Below are positions 1 through 5,602 of a stretch of DNA of 7,406 bases, piece by piece (the stretch's first letter is position 1; every line of letters starts with the position of its first letter). The stretch covers positions 1 through 7,406 of the forward strand of contig CADEFG010000093.1 in the NCBI GenBank assembly GCA_902826505.1, written 5' to 3'. The notes under the pieces were generated by a model. That model did not search any database, was not told where the DNA came from, and saw only the letters and a list, made by a program, of their open reading frames with translations. The position numbers were made by a program, and so were the translations under genes. The DNA comes from an uncultured Acidobacteriota bacterium (lineage in GTDB: Bacteria > Acidobacteriota > Blastocatellia > Pyrinomonadales > Pyrinomonadaceae).

Positions 1-307
1 CTTTCCCCTTATAATTGACGGCGTCGATTTCCGCCGAGATCTCAAAGGTCAAACCGGCGAGCGAAGTGTCGATCAATTCGGGTTCGGTCAGACGGGCAAA
101 GGTTTCCGATTTGTCCTTTTCATCGCTGTTTTCAATTTTATCGGTTTTGTTGGTGACCGAGATCTTCGTTTTTTGAACTTTGTAGCCGCGTATTTCGTCG
201 GGCATATCCGACTGCGCGGGAACGGCTGAAATAAACCCCAAAGACATAAAGAACACAAAGAAATTTAAAAATTGAAACAACTTCAGGAATTTTGCTTTTT
301 TTACCAT
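1..307 (-). CDS. Exported protein of unknown function, N-terminal part (runs off left edge)
   Basis: The reverse strand reads from ATG at 307-305 without a stop to base 1, giving 102 codons of a gene that continues outside the window. It begins MVKKAKFLKLFQF, a basic start followed by a hydrophobic stretch (about residues 8-28) and a likely signal peptidase I site ending V-P-A at about residue 31. After cleavage the visible part is polar and charged (DEIRGYKVQKTKIS, then a lysine- and glutamate-rich stretch), and then turns beta-like (LAGLTFEISAEIDAV). A Shine-Dalgarno motif GGAGA sits nine bases before the ATG. The gene starts 32 bases after the stop of the CheA-like gene, so it is probably the last visible gene of the ribH operon. 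I do not recognise the family. The beta-rich end could belong to a LEA-type or similar extracytoplasmic fold, but too little is visible to say. Export is well supported; function is unknown. Confidence 0.8.
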   Translation of the reverse strand, partial: MVKKAKFLKLFQFLNFFVFFMSLGFISAVPAQSDMPDEIRGYKVQKTKISVTNKTDKIENSDEKDKSETFARLTEPELIDTSLAGLTFEISAEIDAVNYKGK

Positions 308-339
308 AACTTGTTTTCTCCGGACTTTTGCGGTGAAAA

Positions 340-1539
340 TCATTGCGGCAGGAAAATCTCGAAAATCGTGCCGAATGTTTTACGGCTTTTGACGGAAATT
401 TTGCCGTTCATTTTTTCGACCAAACACTTGACCGCGTCCAATCCGACGCCGCGTCCCGAAATTTCCGTCGTCTTTTCGGCGGTCGAAAACTCGGACGCAA
501 AAATCAGTTCGAGCGTTTGCGGTTCGTTGAGAACATCATCAACCGAAATCAGATTTTTTTCAATCGCCCGCGCGCGGACTTTTTCCGGATCGATGCCTTT
601 GCCATTGTCCGCAACGGTTAATTGGCATCCGTCGGCGTCGGCGAAAAACCGAATCTCGATCGTGCCGCTTTTTTCGATCGCGTGATCAACCGCGTTGCGC
701 ACCAGATGAAGCAGAATGTCAAAAAGATTTTTAATGTTTGCGGCGGAAGGTTTTGTCTCGCTCGCCAAAACCGTCAAACCGATCTCCTTTCCAAGCCGTC
801 TGGCGATATTTTCGCCGTGCGCGGCAATGTGCGCGAACATTTCGAATAAATCGACCGCCGAATTATCCGCGCAATCATACGAAATGATTTCCGCCGAAAA
901 GCCGGCGAGAAGTTTTTGCAAATCATCGCGGCTCGCGCGGCTTGCCGCAATGATCTGAAAACCGATTTTGCCCGCAGATTTGAATTTCTCGCTCGGCAAA
1001 GCGGCGACGATCTCGCTTTTTTCGCTCAAAACAATTCGCAGATCTCGATATTCGCCGGCAAAATTTGCCGGCGCAAAACCGACTTCGGCGCTAAAAATGT
1101 TTTCTCCGCGCCGCAGTGCGGAAATCACCGCCGTTTGTTCGGAGTTTGAAAGACTTTTGAAAACTGTCGGCGGAATCCGCGTCAGAAAAATATCGGTTTT
1201 GGGCGCTGTTTGGTTCTGGTTTTGCAGTTTTTCGGTAAACCGCGCGGGCAAATTCGTTTCGCGATCCTGCAGCGAACTTGCCAGCAGTTTGATTCCTTCG
1301 CGCAGCAGATCTTTATTATTGGCGGCGAAATTCTCGCGTTCGGCGAGAATATTTTCGAGTTCTCCGGCGAGTTTTGCCGCTTTTTCGAAACCGAAAATTT
1401 GCGCGCCGCCCTTGATCGTGTGAACGCGGCGAAAAGCTTCGCGGCGCAGTTCTTCGCTCGCATCTTCCGTTAGATCTTTTCGCAAATTGTCGAGTTTCTT
1501 GAGCGATTCGGCGAGAAAGTTTTGGCGCAGGTCGTTCAT
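340..1539 (-). CDS. CheA-like histidine kinase with Hpt domain, lacking a CheW-like domain
   Basis: This 399-residue protein combines a phosphotransfer domain with a CheA-type ATPase. An Hpt (P1) domain spans about residues 1-95, with phospho-accepting H40 in the HTIKGGA motif. Residues 115-215 are weakly similar to a CheA P2-like regulator-docking domain (inference). A short P3-like helical segment (about 228-258, IARRLGKEIGL) leads into the HATPase domain: N-box LVRNAVDHAIE (279-289), G1 box DNGKGID (311-317) and G2 box GRGVGLDAV (362-370). The protein ends right after the ATPase fold (FEIFLPQ). The CheW-like P5 domain that couples classical CheA (roughly 650 residues or more) to receptors is absent, and P3 is reduced. 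By family it should phosphorylate H40 and pass phosphate to a response regulator, but none is encoded here. The ATG at 1539 lies 21 bases after the nusB stop and has no clear Shine-Dalgarno sequence, so translation may be coupled to nusB. Kinase identity is firm; partner and input are unknown. Confidence 0.88.
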   Translation of the reverse strand: MNDLRQNFLAESLKKLDNLRKDLTEDASEELRREAFRRVHTIKGGAQIFGFEKAAKLAGELENILAERENFAANNKDLLREGIKLLASSLQDRETNLPARFTEKLQNQNQTAPKTDIFLTRIPPTVFKSLSNSEQTAVISALRRGENIFSAEVGFAPANFAGEYRDLRIVLSEKSEIVAALPSEKFKSAGKIGFQIIAASRASRDDLQKLLAGFSAEIISYDCADNSAVDLFEMFAHIAAHGENIARRLGKEIGLTVLASETKPSAANIKNLFDILLHLVRNAVDHAIEKSGTIEIRFFADADGCQLTVADNGKGIDPEKVRARAIEKNLISVDDVLNEPQTLELIFASEFSTAEKTTEISGRGVGLDAVKCLVEKMNGKISVKSRKTFGTIFEIFLPQ

Positions 1540-1560
1540 TGATTCGAAAGAAAATCGCGT

Positions 1561-2028
1561 CTAATTTGAAGAAGCCTGAGTTTTTTCGTTCGAGTCGGGA
1601 GAATTTTTATTCGTTTTTTTTTCCAGGTCGTGTTTGATGGCATCGAGAATGCCGTTGATGAATTGGGTCGCTTCAAAGGTCGAGAAACGGCGGGCGATTT
1701 CGAGAGCTTCGTTGATGATCACGGTGTGCGGGGTTTCTTCGTATAAAAATTCGTAAACCGCGAGCCGCAAAACGTTGCGGTCGACGATCGCCATCCGTTC
1801 GATGCGCCAGTGTTCGGCGCGGGTGCGGATCGTATTATCGACGGTTTCAAGCTCGCGCAGCGTGCCGACCAGTAATTGAGCGGAAAAATCGCGGGTCATC
1901 TCGTCCGCGTCGGGTTCTCCGAGTTCGTTCCAAAAATTACGCGCAGTTACTTCGCCGGACGTTTTCGCAACGTCCGCCGCAAACAGCATCTGGAGAGCGT
2001 ATTCACGTGCTTTTCGCCGTGTTCCCAT
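1561..2028 (-). CDS. nusB: Transcription antitermination protein NusB
   Basis: NusB binds boxA RNA with NusE (ribosomal protein S10) and helps RNA polymerase read through rRNA operons. The 155-residue product has the usual family length and spans one all-helical domain. It opens with GTRRKAREYALQMLFA, the typical basic RNA-binding N-terminal helix. It also holds IVDRNVLRLAVYEFLY (81-96) and PHTVIINEALEIARRF (100-115) with FINGILDAI (123-131), all strong NusB signatures. The open frame extends upstream to 2151, but that extra part overlaps ribH and looks unlike NusB. The ATG at 2028 follows AAGGA closely and sits 16 bases after the ribH stop, so I chose it. The last 20 or so residues are a polar, probably disordered tail rich in K, N, S and E. 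The ribH-nusB pairing is common in bacteria and supports both calls. Confidence 0.95.
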   Translation of the reverse strand: MGTRRKAREYALQMLFAADVAKTSGEVTARNFWNELGEPDADEMTRDFSAQLLVGTLRELETVDNTIRTRAEHWRIERMAIVDRNVLRLAVYEFLYEETPHTVIINEALEIARRFSTFEATQFINGILDAIKHDLEKKTNKNSPDSNEKTQASSN

Positions 2029-2044
2029 AAATCCTTGCTCTTTT

Positions 2045-2566
2045 TCAAACGACGTGCGGAAAGGCTTTTTTCTTCGCTTCGGAAGTATCTTCTCCGCCGT
2101 CCATTTCCTTGTATAAATTAACGAGCTCGACCGCCGCCATTGCGGCTTCAAACCCTTTGTTTCCTGCTTTTACGCCGGCGCGATTGATCGCTTGTTCGAG
2201 CGTGTCGGTCGTGACGACGCTGAACAGCACCGGGACGCCGGTTTGCATTGCGGCTTGCGCGGTGCCTTTCGCCGCCTCGCCCGCGACGTAATCGAAATGC
2301 GGCGTTTCACCGCGAATGACAACGCCGATACAGATGACTGCATCGAATTTTCCGCCTGCCGCGACCTTTTGCGCGGTCAGCGGCAATTCGAACGAACCCG
2401 GAACTTTGAAAATCTCGACCGCGTCTTCACCGGCACCGAGCCGTTCGAGGGCATCGAGTGCGCCTTCGGTCAGTTTCGATGTCAAAAAATCGTTCCAGCG
2501 CGAAACGACCAAAGCAAAACGAAAGCCTTGGGCATTTAGTAGTCCCTGATGAACTTTTGGTTTCAA
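2045..2566 (-). CDS. ribH: 6,7-dimethyl-8-ribityllumazine synthase
   Basis: RibH condenses 5-amino-6-ribitylaminouracil with 3,4-dihydroxy-2-butanone 4-phosphate to give lumazine, the penultimate step of riboflavin synthesis. Family members assemble into pentamers or icosahedral shells in the cytosol. Signatures with the start used here (173 residues) are VVSRWNDFLT (20-29), PGSFELP (56-62), GVVIRGETPHFDYV (81-94, with catalytic-type H90), AAKGTAQ (98-104), FSVVTTDTLEQAINRAG (115-131) and the GNKGFEAA segment (136-143). The frame stays open up to a TTG at 2638, but the promoter at 2603-2632 lies inside that extension, so those codons would not be transcribed from it. The TTG at 2566 has GAGG eight bases upstream and yields MKPKVHQG, just ahead of conserved sequence. 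A GTG at 2575 is the main alternative. The C-terminus carries a short charged tail (GGEDTSEAKKKAFPHVV). It is the first gene of the operon. Confidence 0.95.
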   Translation of the reverse strand: MKPKVHQGLLNAQGFRFALVVSRWNDFLTSKLTEGALDALERLGAGEDAVEIFKVPGSFELPLTAQKVAAGGKFDAVICIGVVIRGETPHFDYVAGEAAKGTAQAAMQTGVPVLFSVVTTDTLEQAINRAGVKAGNKGFEAAMAAVELVNLYKEMDGGEDTSEAKKKAFPHVV

Positions 2567-2574
2567 ACTTTTCA

Positions 2575-2578
2575 CCTC
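2575..2578 (-). promoter_or_regulatory. Shine-Dalgarno site that sets the ribH start
   Basis: On the minus strand GAGG lies eight bases before the TTG at 2566. No ATG is available in frame upstream, and this spacing is close to ideal, which favours TTG 2566 over GTG 2575 (this GTG overlaps the motif itself). Confidence 0.6.
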
Positions 2579-2602
2579 AAACAAGCTGACTTGTCTTTCC
2601 CT

Positions 2603-2632
2603 AGTATAGAGAACGTAAAACGTCGTTGACAA
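2603..2632 (-). promoter_or_regulatory. Sigma-70-type promoter of the ribH-nusB operon
   Basis: On the minus strand the -35 box is TTGTCA (2632-2627) and the -10 box is TATACT (2608-2603), with an 18-base spacer. Each box matches the consensus at five of six positions. The predicted transcript would start near 2596, leaving a leader of about 30 bases before the ribH TTG. That is far too short for an FMN riboswitch. The site lies in the 138-base gap after the flippase-like gene, where I see no convincing terminator, so some read-through from upstream is also possible. This is a pattern match, not a measured promoter. Confidence 0.7.
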
Positions 2633-2704
2633 GCACAAAGTTTGTTTTACAAAAATGTGAACTAAACATTTGCTTACGAAATCTTAACCAAGCCAGCGGA
2701 AACT

Positions 2705-3784
2705 TTAATTTTCTTCGCGCCGCGCTTCGGTAAATTCTTTGATCGAGAGCCCGCGTTTGATGATCAAAAGCACGCCGATCAGCACCCAAAAGATACTTCG
2801 TCCCTTGCGGATAATGGCTAACGTGACGCCGACGCCGACGCCGAGCGCGAGAGTTTCGGTGACAAACTGTGCGCCGGCTTCGTCAACGCCGATGACAAAC
2901 GGAATCAACTTAAAGGTCGTTGTGATGACGCGGCTGATCGATTCGAGCAAAAATGACGTAAAAATGCCCGGAGCCGCATCGCTGATCCGGCTTAAGACAA
3001 ACCAGACTTCTAAGATCCCGAGCAGGTGAAACGAAATTTGAAAAAAAAGAATCGGCACAAAACGGCGCGGATATTGGCGGTAAAATCCGTAGATCAAATT
3101 TTCAAAAAGCCGGACGTGGAGCCGACCTTTTTCCAAAAAACCGGCGGCGATGCCTTTTTTATAAAGTTTTTCGCAAATCTCGCTCGCGAAATGCCAGCGC
3201 CGCAAAACCATCACGAAACCCAAAACGATGAGCGCGAAAATCGCGACGATTAAAACGTCGATCGTGATGCGCCAACCGTCCGCGAGATCAAAACTTCGGA
3301 GAAACGCAAAGCCGCCGAGCGCGATAAAAAGCCCCGTCACGAGCGAGTAAAAAAGATTTTCCGTCGCGACCGACGACAAACCGACAACGAACGGAACTTT
3401 TTTTCTGACCGCGACCGCCTTCGCGGTTCCGCTGATCAAAATGCCGAGCGGAATCATCGTGCTCATCGCCTCGCCGATGATGACGGCGGGCACGGTGTCG
3501 CGCAAACCGAGTTTATAAGGCGCGTAAACCGACAGTTTCCACGCGCAGCCGCGCGCCAGAATTCGCAGAAAATAAATAAACGATAGAATCGCAAAACCGT
3601 CGAAACCGATTTTGCCAATGCCCAGAACGATTTCGTGAAACCCGACCGAATAAATAAAATACGCGAACAGCGCGACTCCGAGAGTCGATAACAAAACCGC
3701 GACAATCTTTAAACGATTTATGTGTTTTTGATTTGAACTCTGGACTCTGGACTCTGGACTCTGGACTTCTATTGGTGAATTCAC
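2705..3784 (-). CDS. Lysylphosphatidylglycerol synthase TM / flippase-like membrane protein
   Basis: This 359-residue inner-membrane protein matches the UPF0104 / lysylphosphatidylglycerol synthase transmembrane (flippase-like) family. Hydrophobic segments lie at about 25-47, 52-78, 97-118, 133-162, 173-195, 242-266, 272-298 and 303-343. Family features are the conserved IIGEAMSTMIPLGILISGTAKA stretch (split here as IIGEAMSTM 102-110 and PLGILISGT 112-120) and the C-terminal IGVDEAGAQF (298-307) followed by LAIIRKGRSIFW (322-333). The soluble lysyltransferase domain of MprF is absent, so this is the membrane half alone. Relatives handle or flip lipids, but the substrate cannot be read from sequence. 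The start is GTG at 3784, with AAGG nine bases upstream. No better start exists before the first membrane segment. Residues 7-17 are encoded by a 7-base tandem repeat and are probably an unconserved leader. The gene stands divergent from the acyl-CoA dehydrogenase. Confidence 0.85.
   Translation of the reverse strand: MNSPIEVQSPESRVQSSNQKHINRLKIVAVLLSTLGVALFAYFIYSVGFHEIVLGIGKIGFDGFAILSFIYFLRILARGCAWKLSVYAPYKLGLRDTVPAVIIGEAMSTMIPLGILISGTAKAVAVRKKVPFVVGLSSVATENLFYSLVTGLFIALGGFAFLRSFDLADGWRITIDVLIVAIFALIVLGFVMVLRRWHFASEICEKLYKKGIAAGFLEKGRLHVRLFENLIYGFYRQYPRRFVPILFFQISFHLLGILEVWFVLSRISDAAPGIFTSFLLESISRVITTTFKLIPFVIGVDEAGAQFVTETLALGVGVGVTLAIIRKGRSIFWVLIGVLLIIKRGLSIKEFTEARREEN
3737..3767. repeat. 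7-base tandem repeat, about 4.4 perfect copies
   Basis: The plus-strand unit is GGACTCT. The period of seven is exact from 3737 to 3767, and one further imperfect copy (GAACTCT) abuts it at 3735. It lies inside codons 6-17 of the flippase-like gene. Three units encode seven residues, giving the odd QSPESRVQS text. Because seven is not a multiple of three, gain or loss of a unit would shift the reading frame of that gene. Confidence 0.95.
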
Positions 3785-3790
3785 TTCTCT

Positions 3791-3820
3791 TTGCCTTTTC
3801 GCCGATGCGCCTATTATGAT
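3791..3820 (+). promoter_or_regulatory. Candidate promoter of the acyl-CoA dehydrogenase gene
   Basis: In the AT-rich 82-base divergent gap (3785-3866) the plus strand has TTGCCT (3791-3796, four of six matches) and TATGAT (3815-3820, five of six) with an 18-base spacer. Transcription would begin about 40 bases before the ATG. The -35 box is weak and the region is AT-rich, so other hexamers can be found. I could not pick a convincing promoter for the opposite, minus-strand gene in the same gap. Confidence 0.35.
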
Positions 3821-3866
3821 GTTATTTTATTTACTTTCTTATTACAAAATCTAAAAGGAATATATT

Positions 3867-5048
3867 ATGAACAGTGCAGCTTTAGAACAAGAAGATCAAA
3901 GACCGGCTTTAACCGAATTGTCAGAAGAAGAAGAACTTTTCCGCTCGTCGATCCGCGAATTTGCCGAAGGCGAAGTCCGCCCGCGCGTCGAGTGGATGGA
4001 GAAGGAAGCAAAGCTCGATCATGGCTTGATCCGCCAATGTTTCGATCTGGGTTTGATGGCGATCGAAACGCCCGAGGAATACGGCGGCGCGGGTTCGTCG
4101 TTTTTCAACGCGATTTTGGCGATCGAAGAGCTGGCGCGGATCGACGCTTCGATCTCGGTGTTTGTTGACGTGCAGAACACGCTCGTGACGAATGCGTTCA
4201 TTCGTTGGGGCTCGGATGATTTAAAGGCGAAATATCTGCCCCAACTCGCGGAAGGCAAAGTCGGCGCGTATGCGCTCTCGGAAGCCGGCAGCGGTTCGGA
4301 CGCTTTTGCTCTCAAAACCCGCGCGGTTGATAAAGGCGATTTTTGGGAATTGACCGGACAAAAGCTCTGGATCACGAACGGCAACGAAGCCGAGATCTTT
4401 GTGCTGTTCGCGACCGTTGACCCGAGCGCCGGTTACAAAGGCATCACGGCTTTTATCGTCGAAAAAGGTTTCGAGGGTTTTAGCGTCGGCAAAAAGGAAG
4501 ACAAACTCGGCATCCGCGCAAGTTCGACGACCGAATTGATTCTGGATAACTGTAAAGTTCCGAAGGAAAATGTTTTGAGCGAAGTCGGCAAAGGTTATAA
4601 GGTTTCGATCGAAACCCTCAACGAAGGACGCATCGGGATCGGCGCGCAAATGGTCGGCATCGCGCAGGGCGCGTATGAAGCCGCCTTGAAATATACCGCC
4701 GAACGCGAACAATTCGGGCAATCGCTCAACGGTTTTCAAGGCGTTCAATTCCAGCTCGCGGAAATGGCGATTGATCTCGAAGCGGCGCGTCTTTTGGTTT
4801 ATAACGCGGCGCGGCTCAAAGACGCGGGCAAATCATTCCTCAAGGAAGCGGCGATGGCAAAAGTCTTTTCATCGCGTGTCGCGGAAAAAATTTCGTCCAA
4901 AGCGATCGAACTTTTCGGCGGCTACGGTTATGTCAAAGATTATCCGGTCGAAAAATTCTGGCGCGACTCAAAGATCGGCGCGATCTACGAAGGCACCTCG
5001 AATATGCAATTACAGACGATCGCTAAATTGATCACGAGCGGAAAATAG
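3867..5048 (+). CDS. Short/branched-chain acyl-CoA dehydrogenase
   Basis: This FAD enzyme removes hydrogens at C2-C3 of an acyl-CoA and passes electrons to electron-transfer flavoprotein. The 393-residue length is normal for the family. The helical N-terminal domain (about 18-132) contains GLMAIETPEEYGGAG (62-76) and AILAIEELARIDASI. The beta domain follows, with FAD/substrate motifs ALSEAGSGSD (136-145) and LWITNG (167-172), and then GIRASST (215-221). The C-terminal helical domain has LNEGRIGIGAQ (251-261), AEREQFGQ (278-285) and GGYGYVKDYPVEKFWRD (351-367). The probable catalytic base is E375 in IYEGTS, the position used by short-chain and short/branched-chain enzymes. From memory the whole chain runs closely parallel to ACADSB (2-methylbutyryl-CoA dehydrogenase), so isoleucine/valine breakdown is the likely role; butyryl-CoA is an alternative. 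AGGA lies seven bases before the ATG. It is a single gene on its strand with no beta-oxidation partner in view. Confidence 0.94.
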   Translation: MNSAALEQEDQRPALTELSEEEELFRSSIREFAEGEVRPRVEWMEKEAKLDHGLIRQCFDLGLMAIETPEEYGGAGSSFFNAILAIEELARIDASISVFVDVQNTLVTNAFIRWGSDDLKAKYLPQLAEGKVGAYALSEAGSGSDAFALKTRAVDKGDFWELTGQKLWITNGNEAEIFVLFATVDPSAGYKGITAFIVEKGFEGFSVGKKEDKLGIRASSTTELILDNCKVPKENVLSEVGKGYKVSIETLNEGRIGIGAQMVGIAQGAYEAALKYTAEREQFGQSLNGFQGVQFQLAEMAIDLEAARLLVYNAARLKDAGKSFLKEAAMAKVFSSRVAEKISSKAIELFGGYGYVKDYPVEKFWRDSKIGAIYEGTSNMQLQTIAKLITSGK

Positions 5049-5109
5049 AAAGTTCAGAGTTCCGTTTTCAGGCTGGACTCAAAACTATTTAACGTCTTCG
5101 TCTTCGGAG

Positions 5110-5502
5110 TTAGGTGGAAATCGAGGTTTCGGTGAGCCATTCAAGCGCTTTGTTTTCGTCGAGAAAAACGCAAACCTCCGATAAAACCTTGCCGTCGCTA
5201 ATCATTTCGTACTGGCGGGCAAAACCGAAATCGCGTGGAGATTTCATCAGAAACGCCATTCGCCCGTTGCCGATCTGCTCATTGACTGTTTTATGAAATT
5301 CGCCGATTTGTCTTAAATGATCGAGACTCAGGTTGGTGAAAGTTGTTTGACGATAATCAATCAAAATATTCATTCCGGGATACCAAAAATCACGTGAAAT
5401 AAAGTCTTGCTTAATTTCGAAACAATTTTCGATTGTAAAATCACCCTGCGCGATGACCTTTACAAAAGATGCGGTTTCATTTAGTTCGATGGTCCAAATC
5501 AA
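5110..5502 (-). CDS. SpoIIAA/STAS-like small protein
   Basis: This 130-residue soluble protein has the layout of the SpoIIAA-like (STAS/SEC14-type) family. It has a beta start (MIWTIELNETASFVKVIAQGD is the opening, with the turn G20-D21), then FTIENCFEIKQDFI, a central strand MNILIDYRQT (44-53), a helix LDHLRQIGEFHKTV (60-73), a strand RMAFLMKSP (81-89), FGFARQYEMI (92-101), and the closing VCVFLDENKALEWL (110-123). That last piece, a strand then a helix ending in ALEWL, is typical of the group. Family members are poorly characterised; some STAS proteins act as phospho-switches on partner regulators. The start is TTG at 5502, supported by GAGG five bases upstream; the next ATG (M44) would remove the first strands. 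It is convergent with the dehydrogenase and lies 100 bases downstream of the sigma-54 activator. Co-transcription is possible but unproven. The family call is by fold pattern; no function is assigned. Confidence 0.7.
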   Translation of the reverse strand: MIWTIELNETASFVKVIAQGDFTIENCFEIKQDFISRDFWYPGMNILIDYRQTTFTNLSLDHLRQIGEFHKTVNEQIGNGRMAFLMKSPRDFGFARQYEMISDGKVLSEVCVFLDENKALEWLTETSIST

Positions 5503-5507
5503 AACTG

Positions 5508-5511
5508 CCTC
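5508..5511 (-). promoter_or_regulatory. Shine-Dalgarno site supporting a TTG start
   Basis: On the minus strand GAGG lies five bases before the TTG at 5502, just after a run of eight T residues (5524-5517). It is the main reason for calling this non-ATG start for the SpoIIAA-like gene. Confidence 0.6.
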
Positions 5512-5551
5512 ACTTTAAAAAAAAGATTCTGAAAAATTAAAACAATTCTTT

Positions 5552-5567
5552 TTGAAATGGATTTCAA
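5552..5567. repeat. Perfect 16-base palindrome TTGAAATGGATTTCAA (7-base arms)
   Basis: The arms TTGAAAT and ATTTCAA flank two G residues on the plus strand. It lies in the 100-base gap between the activator stop (5603) and the SpoIIAA-like start (5502). It could be an operator for the small gene, since on the minus strand TTGAAA also resembles a -35 box, or a weak AT-rich hairpin at the end of the activator transcript. It lacks the GC-rich stem and T-run of an intrinsic terminator. Confidence 0.5.
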
Positions 5568-5602
5568 GAGGGCAAAATTATTGTGGGACTCATTATGAAT
5601 GT

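Noticed and set aside
968..1423. Plus-strand frame of 151 codons opposite the CheA-like gene
   Set aside because: It is a serine/arginine-rich shadow of the kinase gene with no domain or ribosome binding site.
2029..2151. N-terminal extension of the nusB frame up to 2151
   Set aside because: It overlaps ribH codons, is unlike NusB, and the ATG at 2028 has its own AAGGA and matches the family N-terminus.
2567..2600. FMN riboswitch upstream of ribH
   Set aside because: The leader after the predicted transcript start is about 30 bases, far shorter than the aptamer.
2567..2638. ribH start at TTG 2638
   Set aside because: The -35 and -10 boxes fall inside it, it has no supporting ribosome binding site, and the residues do not resemble RibH.
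2639..2704. Terminator after the flippase-like gene
   Set aside because: Only short AT-rich self-complementary words are present, with no stable stem followed by a T-run.
4221..4748. Long minus-strand frame opposite the acyl-CoA dehydrogenase
   Set aside because: It is antisense to a well-conserved gene, has no recognisable domain, and is explained by codon bias of the real gene.
5503..5602. Sigma-54 promoter near the activator
   Set aside because: The nearest candidate has GG and GC separated by 11 bases instead of 10 and lacks the rest of the consensus.
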